A stretch of 64,000 nt of DNA from positions 1,922,001-1,986,000 of the forward strand of contig JASBNA010000003.1 in assembly GCA_038087015.1 (NCBI GenBank). Direction: 5' to 3'. Positions 47,244 through 57,985 of this stretch are shown one piece after another. Source of the DNA: Cerrena zonata. Lineage: Eukaryota; Basidiomycota; Agaricomycetes; Polyporales; Cerrenaceae. The stretch's first letter is position 1. Every line of letters starts with the position of its first letter. The notes below the pieces were generated by a model. It was not told where the DNA came from, did no database searches, and saw only the letters and a list, made by a program, of their open reading frames with translations. The position numbers and the translations under genes are program-made.

Positions 47244-47757
47244 GTACCGACTTTCCACGCCTCTCTACTACGACCTTGGAAAGCTAATGACAACGACATG
47301 TTTCCCTCTCGAGCCCATTCCCTTCCGGACCCAATTGTCACTGCCGATGGCGAAAAGGAATGGAAGGTTAAACGTATCCTCGAGCGTCGTCGACGCGGCA
47401 GGGGATACCAATACTTGGTGGAATGGGACGGGTATGGCGAAGAACATAACTTGTGGCTCCCGGGGAGCGAGGTTAATGATCTTGCTGTACTCGATGATTT
47501 TCTTCGTTTACATCGTTTGGATGATTTTGCTTCTTGATTCCGTTTCTTCTTGGCTCGCGTAGTTTCGCCTTATTTTAGCTCGTTTTTCTTTTTCCCAGCT
47601 CTTCGTTTACTCACGTCTTGTTTTTGGTTGTCTTCTGTCAATCGCTTCGCGGTTGCGTGTTGCTTGCTCGCTGTTTTGGCTCATCATTGTTTTTTTTTGT
47701 TTTAGTTTCATCTTTCCCAAGTCGGTTCTTCTTCTCGACCCCGGTCTAATTTTTTCC

Positions 47758-47769
47758 GATGGGGGAGAG
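47758..47769 (+). other. Gypsy polypurine tract
   Basis: GATGGGGGAGAG immediately precedes the right LTR. The 220 bp before it, after the chromodomain stop, are strikingly T-rich and non-coding. Confidence 0.85.
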
Positions 47770-48119
47770 TGTAACCGTACCACGCTTACATCCTATCTTC
47801 CCGTTACGCACCTTCCTCATATGGACACCCTCATCCTTCGTTCGACACCTTCCTTATATAGACACTTTCCTTCCGCTTTCGTACATACGATCTCTCGCCA
47901 CATTCTTACCTCACCATGCTTCTCGTCTCGTTTCCCTTATATACGCGTACCCTTCGTCGTACACCTCAGCTCCCTTTCCTCCCGCTGATTTGTATCTCGA
48001 AGGTAATTACTTACTTGTATCAGCTCCCTTTCCTCCCGCTGATTTGTATCTCGAAGATATATTTCGTGCCTGTTTACAGTACCGTCTGATAGTGAAGTCG
48101 ACTGGCGCGTCGACTTACA
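47770..48119 (+). repeat. Gypsy 3' LTR (350 bp)
   Basis: Matches 36527-36876, including the internal 37-bp duplication, and is followed by the second ATTGG at 48120-48124. Confidence 0.95.
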
Positions 48120-48223
48120 ATTGGAAGGATGTTGAATGTTAGAGAGCATTGTGTATACAACATAGCGGAAAGAAGAAACGGATTCAGATTCAGAGATAAA
48201 ATGATATGTAACCACAACTAAGG

Positions 48224-49518
48224 TCACAGGCCAGATGTCTTGCGCTCCAGGTCGGCCCAGCTTTCTCCCAGCTCAAAGAGGGCAGGTAACTCATTCCAAA
48301 TTTTGACTCGCGCCTCCTTCAAAGTGTCCTTTATCGCATTGCGACACGGGGTACAAACAGTACCAGTGTAGGTTTTATTTACTAATGGATTAAGCCAATC
48401 GTCCGCGGAGTGCTGCATAATCCATTCTGCCTTTCGACTCCGTTCTGGGCGACACGCTGACGGTTTAGTGCACCCCTGGATATCGTCGATAGTGAACAGC
48501 TTTTGATGCGACACAGTTCTGGCACGGTGAGAGAGCTGCTGTCGAGCAATGAGAACTATCCGTTTATTCTCGAGGGATAAATCGACACGATATCCATCAG
48601 GTAAGACCAGACCGTCCATGATGTGAGGCAGTGTGGACATACAACACACGAGTAAGGCGGCTGGAAGGATCCGAAGAGCGCCGGTTTCTCTGGCTAGATT
48701 GGCAATATGGAAGTGTCGGAGGTGAGTATCTTCAGATGAACCAAAAGCGTCAGAAGTTGTGCAATGAAGCCATTTGTCGAGGTCTGACGGATACGAAAGG
48801 AGGAGAACTTCGATACAGCGTTGGCGAATCGTTGTGGCTTCATATTTTGTGCTTATTCGTAAAACACCAGCTATTGTTGGGATCGGGGTTGTGACACTGT
48901 CGAGAGCTCTGTATAAAGACGCGTCAGAGCCGATTATAATTTTATTGTTGGGAGATTGACGTACGTCGTGCCCAAAATTACTTGGAGGAAGTATGAAAAG
49001 TCTTGAACAGAGTCCTGGAGTTTGATGAATGGATAGCCATCAAACATTTCCGTGTGCTTAGGTTGAGGAAGCGAAAACATATCCTTGAAAATCGAGGAAT
49101 GCATGCTGAGTAGACCGGCGTAGAATCGAAATGCTGTAGATTGTACTATGATTATGAAATTACCATCCTCGACCCAAACTGAATCACTGCGAGAGACGTC
49201 CGAGAGATCTATGTGGTGATTATAATCAGGAGGGGTCAAGGATATCTCCTTAGGGAGGTGATTCCGGAGCCCAGGTATTGTTGGACCCTTCCCATTCGGA
49301 GTGGAAGATTCAGAAAGTAAACCAGGGCCTTTGATGGGCTTCTCACTATCTGTGTTCCTTTGGTTTTGATGCAAGACTAAGATGGAGACGAGAAACACAA
49401 CTGCGAACGCCACAGTAGACATCCGATTGACGATAAGATATATGACCACTACAACCAGTAGCCACATTGGTGTAGATGTTCCAGTTGCAGAAAGACCAGT
49501 CGTATACATCTGCTTCAT
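48224..49518 (-). CDS. BTB/POZ-domain protein with predicted N-terminal membrane segments
   Basis: Basidiomycete-type BTB protein of unknown partner. The first ATG of the frame is 49518 (MKQMYTTGLSATG); MYTTGL at 49509 could be the start if a 5' intron is spliced. Two hydrophobic stretches follow (MWLLVVVVIYLIVN and VAFAVVFLVSILVL), then a hydrophilic linker. The BTB core reads DLSDVSRSDSVWVEDGNFII, FRFYAGLLSMHSSIFKDMF and FIKLQDSVQDFSYFLQVIL. An intron near 48961-48909 joins PTIAGVLRISTKYEATTIRQ and the C-terminal half. This includes TVCTPCRNAIKDTLKEARVK (a C-x2-C motif typical of the family) and WNELPALFELGESW, with the stop at 48224. The gypsy element lies about 100 bp past the stop. Membrane anchoring is inferred only from hydrophobicity. 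Confidence 0.8.
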
Positions 49519-50049
49519 ACATTTAGACAGAGGACCCAATATAACAGACTAGTAACTCACCAAGATATTCCAGGTAGATGTCTGTAAAGATAACAGTGAA
49601 CGTTCTCGAAAGTATATACAATGGTGAACACGAGCTTGCGACGTGTTGAGAGCCACTACGTAAACTTACGAAGCACCACAGAAGGCCTAATTTGACTCTG
49701 TATAGAAAGCCTATATACGCGGTTTCCTGGCTTGAAATGAAACCGAATTCAATGTTGTGTACGCAGTTGAAGTTATTCGATGTCAGAAGAGTAGGTCGGA
49801 AGAGCAGTGTCGAGGGTCGGCCGATAGATGAATCGATGACGGAAATGGTTTTCAACTATGGGCGTCTACTAAATAGCAGATCGCTTTACGTAAATTGCCT
49901 TATTCGACCTTCTAGATCCTCGAATTTCTGACCCTTTCTGACTCGTTCACTCATTCTTTCTTGCTACAAATACACGCAGACATATTGAAGTCTGCTTCAC
50001 GATATTTACCACTCATTCTACCAAATAACGACCCTTCGCCTGTATCAAC
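49519..50049. promoter_or_regulatory. Divergent region between BTB gene and isopropylmalate synthase
   Basis: About 530 bp that must hold both promoters. The BTB side has GTAAGT and GTGAGT donors with matching acceptors, so it may contain a spliced 5' leader (exons near 49580-49800). No in-frame ATG was found in those exons. Confidence 0.4.
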
Positions 50050-52662
50050 ATGCCTATGCTGTATGTCCACCCTGTATTCGACGTTATAAATAACTCATCA
50101 TGTCTTTGACAGTGCTGATCCCTCCAAAAAGTACAGACCGTACACACCGATGAATCTTCCTGACAGACAATGGCCATCCAAAGTTGTCAGGAAAGCACCC
50201 ATTTGGCTGTCAACAGACTTGCGAGATGGCAACCAAGCTCTCGCTAATCCAATGACTATTGCACAAAAGTCCATCTTCTTCGATACCTTGCTTAAATGCG
50301 GTTTCAAAGAGATCGAGGTTGCATACCCAGCTGCTAGTGATACAGACTTCGCTTTTGTACGAGGGCTAATCGAAGGCAACAAAATCCCTGATGATGTCTG
50401 GATACAGGTTAGTGGATCTCCATGCTAATATTTTAGTAACACTGTCTCGAATTGAGTGCTGAAAGCATGTTGAGCTCAGGTACTCACTCCCGCGAGAGAA
50501 GATCTCATAAGAAGAACATTCGAATCTCTGGCCGGTACTAAGCATGCTATCCTGCATATGTACAATGCGACCTGCCCCTGTTTCCGCGACGTTGTCTTCC
50601 GAAATTCTCAAGCAGAGACCGTTGCCCTTGCCATCAAACACACCAAAATTGTTCGTCAACTAGCGGACGAGTATACCGAGAAATACGGAACAAAATTCAA
50701 GTTCGAGTACAGCCCAGAAACTTTCTCCCAAACTGAACCAGACTTTGCTCTCGAAGTTTGTGAAGCCGTAAAAACTGCATGGGGTAAGGCAGGTCTCGGG
50801 GATGAGCGAATCATTTTTAACTTGCCTGCTACTGTCGAAATTGCTCCCCCTAATCACTACGCGGATCAGGTTAGTTTTTACGCTATATTTTGTTCACCCT
50901 CACTCATGAAGTATCTCTCTAGGTGGAATATTTCTGTCGACATATTTCGGAACGTGAGAAGATTGCCATTAGTCTGCATCCACACAATGATCGAGGTACG
51001 TTCAGAACACAATTCATTTGCAGGTCAATGTTAATCGGTATCTCAGGTCAGGGAATGGCTGCCACTGAACTTGCTCTGATGGCTGGAGCCGACCGAGTCG
51101 AGGGCTGTCTATTTGGAAACGGCGAGCGCACAGGAAACGTTGACATAGTCAATGTCGCTCTGAATTTCTACTCACAAGGCATCCCGCCTAATCTTGACTT
51201 CAGTGATCTCCAAAGCGTCGTCGACGTCGTCACCGCCTGTAACGAACTTCCTATTCACCCTCGTCACCCTTACGCTGGGGAACTCGTCTTCACCGCTTTC
51301 TCTGGCTCACACCAAGATGCCATCAAGAAGGGCTTTGAAGCTCAGCGCATTCGACATGCAGAGGCCGCTAAGACAGGGGAGCTCCAATATTGGGATATTC
51401 CCTACCTTCCCATCGACCCTGCGGATATCGGTTGCACATACGAGGCAGTCATCCGTGTCAATGCTCAATCTGGCAAGGGAGGTATCGCCTACCTGGTCCA
51501 ACAACATCTCGGCTTGGACATGCCTCGGAAAATGCAAGTCTCATTTTATCAAGTCGTTCAGGCTGTTGCGGACAGAGAAGCTCGCGAAATGCGTCCAGAT
51601 GACATCACTGGTGCTTTCAGGGAGACATACCACTTCGGCGGCAGCAAGTATGAGGGTAGGTTGGCCCTGAAATCGTTCAAGATTTCGTCCGAACCTGTCT
51701 CTGACGATGCTGGACACGATGGGGAGCCCGCTGATGAGCGTCGTCTATTCGATGGAAGTATCACTGTCGACGGTGCTTTGAGGGTTGTTCGCGGAGATGG
51801 AAATGGACCTCTGTCTGCACTCCTCGATGCTCTCCGAACTCACCTGGACACCGACTTTACCATTCGTGAATATGTCGAACATGCTATTGGTGAGGGATCG
51901 AACGTCAAGGCCGCTTCGTATGTTGAAATCGTTCGGGGTGGTCAAGACGTCAAGGATGCCAGGAAGACAAATGAGTCATGGTGGGGTGTCGGAGTCGATT
52001 CAGACATCGCTGGTTCTGGTTTGCGCGCAGTACTTAGCGCAGTGAACAGTGCGATTGGTGATCGCGAGCTTCCCGAACTGAAGCTCAGCGTCGGTTTTAA
52101 CGCTAGGTCGGGCCAAGCAGATGTCGCTACCGCTATCCTTAACTCCTTGCAACTCGAACTCCCTCGCCGTCTACAGGCCTCGTTCTTTGAAGAAGTTCAA
52201 CGTGCTTCACGAGAGACAGGAGGGGAGATGTCGTATTCAGATCTTATCACCTTATTCCGGGAGACATATAACTTCGAGCAGGCCACCTCGCTAGCTAGGA
52301 TTCAACTCAAGAAGTTTAGGATGGTGAACACCGAGGAGGAGGGCCAGAAGAAGCTTTCCGGAGAGTTTATTTGGGATGGTCAATCTCGCGAGCTCATTGG
52401 CCAAGGAAGCGGATCCTTGTCTGCCGTTGTCACAGTTCTAAATTCTCAAATCCAAGGAACCCTGTCGGTTCGAGAGTACGCCGAACACTCCATCGGTGAA
52501 GGTTCCGATGTCAAAGCCGTTTCGTATGTCGAGTTAGTTTACGACTTGGATGGCCGAAAACGGTCTTCTGCTTGGGGTGTCGCGACCGACGTCGATATCA
52601 CTGCGTCGAGTCTGAAAGCGGCGATATCAGCGACAAACAAGTTGGATCTTCTGCATCAGTAG
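50050..52662 (+). CDS. LEU4: 2-isopropylmalate synthase with two tandem regulatory domains
   Basis: First committed step of leucine synthesis: acetyl-CoA + 2-ketoisovalerate to 2-isopropylmalate, feedback-inhibited by leucine. Exons are 50050-50060, 50113-50407, 50480-50869, 50923-50995 and 51047-52662; phases agree and give 794 residues. The catalytic barrel has [30 protein letters not shown], the metal site SLHPHNDRG and [12 protein letters not shown], then [20 protein letters not shown]. After the linker two similar C-terminal modules follow. The first has [11 protein letters not shown] ... [21 protein letters not shown] (about 51600-51930). The second has [11 protein letters not shown] ... 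[21 protein letters not shown] (about 52240-52540). Fungal homologues usually have about 620 residues and one module, so the extra 170 residues fit a duplicated regulatory domain. No clear mitochondrial presequence is seen. Confidence 0.95.
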
Positions 52663-53166
52663 AAACCCACTGACTAAAATATAATCTGTAGCAATTTGTA
52701 TCCTTGAACCTCTGTTGTATTATACTATCATTTCGTTACTCTGGAACAGATAAACATTGGTTAAGTCCGAGCGGTTTCATATCGTACATTTACTTTTCGA
52801 CTTCTAGTAACTGTGCTGAATGTGGAATAACCCTCATTGTATCGTATTTAGAAACAATCCCGCCTCGTTCCCGTCAGTTGTCTCACCAATAAGACATAAC
52901 GTATTGGAATCTAAATAACTAGCCACTGTGATCAGCGGTTCACATTACTTATATACGTCTACGCAAGAGCCAATGCTCTGTAGTAGCTAATTAGCAGCAG
53001 AGCATGCGCAGTGTAAACAAATTACATGAGCTCGGTCAAAACGTAGTTGCATAGAGTCCTGAAAGATGCGAGATCGAGTGTCCAGGTACAAGGTATTACT
53101 AAACATGACTCCCGTCCATATGCTTTTTGGAAAACTAGATGCTGAAAGTCACTATGTCAGCATTGG
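52663..53166. other. Intergenic region after LEU4
   Basis: About 500 bp between the LEU4 stop and the F-box fragment. No gene, tRNA or repeat recognised; the start is presumably the LEU4 3' UTR. Confidence 0.35.
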
Positions 53167-53418
53167 CTAGGTATATGGTATCAGCCTGATGTATCTCGCC
53201 AATCTCCCGTCGTGGATCAAACGCATGAAGCTCTCGAGTTTTCCATAGCTATCTTTCCCAAATACTTTGATAGCCCCGAACCGGTGATGACGACTTGCAT
53301 CTACAGGGCATTTCGATGCAAGGGCGCATGTTCGGAGGGTACAATAGTCTTGACGCAAGTAGTCGATAATGTAGTCGGGTAATTCTTGTGAGAGAGCAGG
53401 GCCGGACAGTCTGGACAT
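53167..53418 (-). pseudogene. Truncated F-box-like gene fragment
   Basis: An 83-residue frame starting MSRLSGPALSQELPDYIIDY is clearly related to the N-terminus of F-box protein A (KCPVDASRHHRF against KCFLDASRHHLF, then LARYIRLIP against SAKYIRRLV). It stops right after the F-box region, and no leucine-rich continuation follows downstream. It looks like a decayed or partly duplicated copy. A short expressed F-box-only protein cannot be excluded. Confidence 0.65.
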
Positions 53419-53661
53419 GATGTTGTGGCGATAGTTTGGGGAAAGATAGGCAAACACGTTGCAACTAGCGCACGGTTGAGAACAGCTCATGTTTGTCTGG
53501 AAGGACTCAAAGTATGGCATAGTTTTGATACATAAGACGAGGGCGTTTGGGGAGTATAAATATGAATCCAAAAAGGGAAACGAAGCTAGTAAGCAATAGA
53601 AGCCGTAGGATCAGAATTACAGGGTACCCTGAGGTAACTTGCGATACTACCCTAGGCACCC

Positions 53662-55018
53662 TCAGGCCCAACTGGTATCGTCGGGATTGTTGAACCTATC
53701 CACATGATCAAAATCGACCTGTGCTCCTAAGTCATGATAAAGAGTCTCGAAACGACAATATTCAACACGCATAATGTTGTCCTTATCCACACCCGTTCCT
53801 TGACTAGAAATCGTGCCAACAGACTCATCGCCGGACTCCAGCCCATTTAGCGCACATCGCAATGTGAACGGACGAAGGGACGGGAAGTGGAGTAAGAGGT
53901 TACGCGAAACGGTGATATCTGGGAGTACTATATTCGTCTGGTTGATTGGGAAGACATCAATTCGAATATGTTCAGTGGAGGGTGGAAGTGAGGAAAGGAA
54001 TGACACATATGGGTCCCAGGTTTCGAACACACTTCGGGGTGTGTTTGAATACCCATCCAGCGCGCAGAATATCACTGCTGATTGCAACTTATGCGCTTTC
54101 TGCAAAGAAAAATAACGTGACACAGTCCCTATGAGATTACAAATACATGTAAGTAATCAGGAAGACGGGATCATGTCCAGACGGGAAACACTCACTGAAA
54201 TCCTTAGGACCGTGCCAGGAAGCACCAACCAGTGTGAATTCGCGAAGGGATGAATAGATCCGCGACATTAAGCTAGGAATGGCACTGAGCAGTTCCTCGT
54301 CATCACGAGTGTAGTGAAAAAGACGACATGCGCCTATGATTTGTAGACACTGGATATGTAGTGTGTAGTTAGGGAGAATATCCTGATGGGATGGTGGCGA
54401 CGGCGACAGTGACGGTGGTCCTCCGTACGGATTATTTTGAGAAGCAAGAGTCGCACATCGTATGTGGTGCAAAGTGACTTTGCAAGCATTGGTGACGCGA
54501 AGAAAATCAGGGAGGTTGAGGGATATATCATCGAAAACACACCAGCATAACGCGAGCGAGCGTAGGCGGTGAACATTCGCATCTTGGTTCTCCTCTTCCG
54601 CGTTGATGGGTTTGGGGATGATATGTAAATGATAGAGGTTGAGATGGCGCAACGAAGGGGCATGGTCGAGAATATGGACAATGTGTTGTACAGGTACCGC
54701 TGGGAAGTCTTTGTAACTTTTCGGTTCATATTCCAGGATGCTTGGAGCATCCACCATGTCAATGCATAACTGGCGGATATATTTCACTGCTCTTGCATTA
54801 CTTGTAATGAAGGTGAAGAACTCGTCCCATAGTTGACATTGTCTTTTGGTAGTACGAGTTGTCAAGTTATCGGTGATCTTCACCTCGAGGTTACCAAATA
54901 GGTGATGATAACTTGCGTCCAGAAGCGATTTGGAGACAAGCGAACACGAGCGAAGTGCATCCTTGTCGTCATGGAGGTAGTCAACGATGGAGTCGAATAT
55001 CTCTTGCGCCGCAATCAT
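53662..55018 (-). CDS. F-box-like protein D
   Basis: The start is MIAAQEIFDSIVDYLHDD at 55018 (an upstream in-frame ATG at 55033 is possible). The F-box-like helices continue ALRSCSLVSKSLLDASYHHLFG. Exon 1 ends at 54196 (GTGAG donor) and exon 2 is 54128-53662; the codon split is A|GG. The total is 429 residues. After the intron the sequence is RTVSRYFSLQKAHKLQSAVI, aligned with gene B (RTASIILSLRKATNLRSVTI). Length, intron phase and intron position are the same as in gene B at 11343-12696, although the two genes are 42 kb apart and on opposite strands. Function and ubiquitylation target are unknown. Confidence 0.82.
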
Positions 55019-55088
55019 GTTGATGTTGTACATGTTCAGCTGTAAACACCAGCAATGTAAAACTTCAAAGAAATAGCAAAACTTCGAA

Positions 55089-55180
55089 TGCATTAAGAGG
55101 GAATCGAACCCCCGGCGGGTCGAAACGTCTGATATAACGTCAAATGGCAACGACCCAGGTTACCACTACCCCATTAATGC
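55089..55180 (-). tRNA. tRNA-Gly (anticodon GCC) with about 21-nt intron
   Basis: The minus strand folds into a full cloverleaf. The acceptor stem is GCATTAA/TTAATGC (7 bp), the D arm is GGGT...ACCT, and the anticodon stem is GGTCG/CGACC with loop TTGCCAT. The T arm is GGGGG-TTCGATT-CCCTC, and the discriminator is A at 55089. The intron, about 21 nt (TTTGACGTTATATCAGACGTT or one-base shift), sits after position 37, the canonical site. The mature length is 71 nt. The gene lies in the 5' flank of F-box gene D, 70 bp from its start, on the same strand. Confidence 0.93.
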
Positions 55181-55563
55181 CTCCTCCCAGAGGAAAATAT
55201 ATTAATCATACTACAATTTTTCAATAATTTTAGACTGCCCTTCCAAGTTGGGCAATCATACCAATTTTCCAAGTGACTTGAATTAAAAGCATGGATATTC
55301 TTTCAAACAATGGCAAAACGTGTTGGTATTGAAGATTTGACGGTATGTGATCTGGTGCGTGCTATACATATGTGTTGCAATAGTGAAGTACTACAGTCTA
55401 CCTACATGGTGCACATGGACTACTGGCACCTACCTATTATGGCAAGGCTTTTGAAGGTATTGAACAACATGAGCAAACAGAGCGCTTGAGACGCGTATGC
55501 ATGGTGAATTCGAGGTACTTACGCGTCTCCCTTACATTTCTCCGTCATTCCACATTCTGCATC
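55181..55563. promoter_or_regulatory. Upstream region of RPN8 and of the tRNA gene
   Basis: About 380 bp separating the minus-strand tRNA-Gly from the plus-strand RPN8. It should contain the RPN8 promoter. No proteasome-associated element was recognised by eye. Confidence 0.35.
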
Positions 55564-56851
55564 ATGGTTGCAACAACAACAGAACAGGTAAGGTCGCAAT
55601 ACCAACTTCTTTAGTTTTAGCGACCCCGCTCACTACGTTCGTCCTCTATAGCTAACGGCATTGGAGGGTACAACCGTTGGTGCGTCTCATAACACTTCCA
55701 GACTTATAATAAAACAAACTAACTGTTGCAATCCTCCTTGGTAAACAGTCGTCCACCCACTTGTCCTCCTCTCCGTAACAGACCACCACGCCCGAGTTGC
55801 CTCACGAACAGCCAACAAACGAGTGATCGGTATCCTCCTCGGCCAAGACAATGGCAAATCCATCAACGTAGCCAACTCGTTTGCTATTCCCTTTGAAGAA
55901 GATGAGAAGGACAGCAAGACATGGTTCTTGGACCATAATTTCATTGAAGGCATGTGGGAGATGTTCAAGAAGGTGAATGGTAGGTGAGGTTTAGTTTGAT
56001 TGTACGGGGTGGCTTTATTGATTTCTTAAAATGCGTTCTTTTTCTTCTGTTATTGTGGATGATTGTGGGGTGTAGCGAGAGAACGTATGATTGGATGGTA
56101 TCATACTGGACCGAAATTGCGAGCATCGGATTTGGAGATTAATGATTTGCTCAAACGATACATTGCGAGACCGGTTATGGTCATTGTGGATGTCCGACCG
56201 CATACGGTTGGCATCCCCACAGATGCCTACTTTGCCGTGGAGGAAATCAAAGATGTGCGTTCTCTATAGTTTCTCTTGTACTTAACTCTACTGACGTTGT
56301 TTCTCTTTATCCAGGATGGTACCGAAACCCGTAAGACTTTCCTTCACGTCCCCTCAGCCATCGAAGCAGAGGAAGCAGAAGAGATCGGTGTCGAGCACCT
56401 CCTGCGCGACATCAAAGACTCCACCACAACCACTCTCGCCACCCGTGTCTCTGAACAACTCGCCTCTCTTCGAGGTCTCCAATCACGGATATCTGACATC
56501 CAAAAATATCTCGCAGACGTCGCTGCAGGCAAGATGCCCGTGAACCATCAAATTGTCTACCATCTACAAGACGCATTGAACTTGCTTCCGGATTTGAATG
56601 ACCCAGAGACGACGTCAAGTTTCGTGACAAGTACGAATGATGAGCTGTTGGTGGTATATCTGAGTAGTTTGATTCGGGCGGTGATTGCATTGCATGCGCT
56701 GGTGGACAATAAGGCAACTATTGGGCGAGCAGAGTTCGAGGAGGAGGGCGGCCAGGTGGAAGAGAAGGACAAAACGAAGGAAAAGGAGAAGACGGCAGGG
56801 AAGGATGAGAAGAAAGATGAGAAGGCGAAGGAGACAGACAAGGGTCTATAG
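55564..56851 (+). CDS. RPN8: 26S proteasome regulatory subunit RPN8 (PSMD7)
   Basis: Non-catalytic MPN subunit of the proteasome lid that pairs with the deubiquitinase Rpn11. The start is 55564 (MVATTTEQ), then short exons LTALEGTTV and [17 protein letters not shown]. The MPN fold shows [38 protein letters not shown], then [20 protein letters not shown] and [16 protein letters not shown]. The zinc-binding H-x-H of active JAMM enzymes is absent, as usual for Rpn8. The C-terminal helices ([38 protein letters not shown]) mediate lid assembly. The end is a strongly charged KEKE-type tail ([18 protein letters not shown]), stop at 56849-56851. Five exons. Confidence 0.96.
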
Positions 56852-57116
56852 ACGTTAATTGTACACCTAGCTTTCCAGGTTGACTTCCCTTCGCTTTACG
56901 AGTCATATCACATGCCAGACAGTTCGAACCACTCGCTTCCTTCCAAAACTTGTATTACGGAACAGACACAAAAGCAGGGAAAGTGTATTATTCTTCGTTG
57001 TGACGCTACGCAATAAGGTAATAGACCAGAGTTCCGTCCTGCAACCCAACGAAAGGCTCGCAAAAGCTTCGCCATTAGTGTCGAAGTGTCCAGATGCTTT
57101 ATTTGCACGCATGCAT

Positions 57117-57985
57117 CTATTTGTGCTGAACGAAGCCAGTGCCAGAGTACCCTTCTGACGCAATACCTGCAAGCACGAGAAGATATCAAGAAAAACGAGG
57201 CTATTCAGTATCATACGACTTGAGGCAGTAAATACAAATACTGACCAGTGATGGGATCCAGCTTCTGCTCGATAGCACGCTGGTTCGCGGCCTCCTCCCA
57301 CTCCTTGTTGATCGTCTTGGGTGGTGGCGGGGCTGAAAAAATCGGGAAGGTGCGGAGTTAACAAATGTGGAACGCGGGAAGCGACCGTTGGAAAATACGG
57401 TCGAGATCGAGTGGTGTGTATGCTTACCTTGGGACCTGACACCGAAGAAGACGAGACCAGCAGCAGCGATAGCGACGACTACTGAGCCAGCGATTTTGAG
57501 GCCATCACCAGGGTTGCTGTGAGGTTTGCGGGGACCATGAGGACCGAAAGCAACGTAGTACGCTATAAGATAAGCGAGCAATAAAGGAAAATACATGAGT
57601 ATGCGTGCTTAAACCGTCGTTTGATTTGTGGATTGAAACTGGGTGGCGGAAGCAAAGTGTGTACCAGGATATGATATGCAATTGCTTGCCCAAACTCAAA
57701 AGCGATAAAAAGCAGGTCGCACATACCGGCCTTCTTCTCGTCAATGGAGAGTGTCCTCCAGTCCTTTTTCTGGATGTCCTCAAGTTGCCTGTGGACCTGA
57801 TACTGCTCATCAGACGAGAGACGCTCCCACTGGGCCTCGACGTTGGAGAGAGGGATGGCGGCTTGGGAACTAGTGCTGGCGGATGGCGACGCCGTGTGGG
57901 ACGCGTTGGCGGTAGCAGCGATGGAACGAGTACCAGAGATTGGCCTGAGGGCAACTCTGGGGCGCGCCAGGCGAAGAGCTTGCAT
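57117..57985 (-). CDS. COX5: Cytochrome c oxidase subunit V (mammalian COX4 family), mitochondrial
   Basis: Nuclear-encoded inner-membrane subunit of complex IV. The start at 57985 gives an Arg/Ala presequence (MQALRLARPRVALRPIS), then the matrix domain IPLSNVEAQWERLSSDEQY and QLEDIQKKDWRTLSIDEKKA. The next exon has AYYVAFGPHGPRKPHSNPGD, followed by a single transmembrane helix (AGSVVVAIAAAGLVFFGV). The intermembrane part is PPPTKTINKEWEEAANQRAI and EQKLDPITG. A short last exon gives IASEGYSGTGFVQHK-stop (57117-57119). Five exons. Order and spacing match fungal Cox5/Cya-4 proteins. Confidence 0.93.

Larger units (their letters stand above)
36961..47537 (+). pseudogene. Gypsy gag-pol polyprotein, interrupted by copia insertion at 41748-47248
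   Basis: The reading frame is open from about 36853, but its first ATG is 37192 (MSTAGPVTGTATL). Domains in order: a gag helical region (ITLES-less, with DHFEDWVVSLERVN); a zinc-knuckle-like CNGCFKCRIPYADHSAASC near 37960; an aspartic protease active site IDCGSPTVLI near 38335; and reverse transcriptase with KIDMTNSFFQTRVHPDD and the catalytic HVYLDDIIIW near 39480. RNase H (STDASDWCTGAVL, FTDHRTLENF) follows, then the integrase HHCC finger (HDSLGHF ... CEHCQRRK), core (IDFIGPLP, IVSDRDKLF, ETDGSSERFNK), and a C-terminal GPYTVI motif. After the copia insertion the frame resumes at 47249 and encodes a chromodomain (WKVKRILERRRRGRGYQYL, VEWDGYGEEHNLW), with its stop at 47535-47537. Without copia the frame is continuous, so only this insertion breaks it. 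Confidence 0.93.
36527..48119 (+). mobile_element. Ty3/gypsy chromovirus LTR retrotransposon, split by a nested copia element
   Basis: Complete element of 11,593 bp, of which 5,501 bp (41748-47248) is the nested copia insertion and its second target-site copy. The uninterrupted element is about 6.1 kb. It has two 350-bp LTRs (36527-36876 and 47770-48119) starting TGTAACCG and ending TTACA. The polyprotein order is gag, protease, reverse transcriptase, RNase H, integrase, chromodomain, and a polypurine tract precedes the right LTR. The 5-bp duplication ATTGG flanks it. The LTRs look identical and the polyprotein frame has no internal stop, so the insertion is young. It lies between the acyl-CoA synthetase promoter and the BTB gene, about 100 bp past the BTB stop codon. 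Confidence 0.96.
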
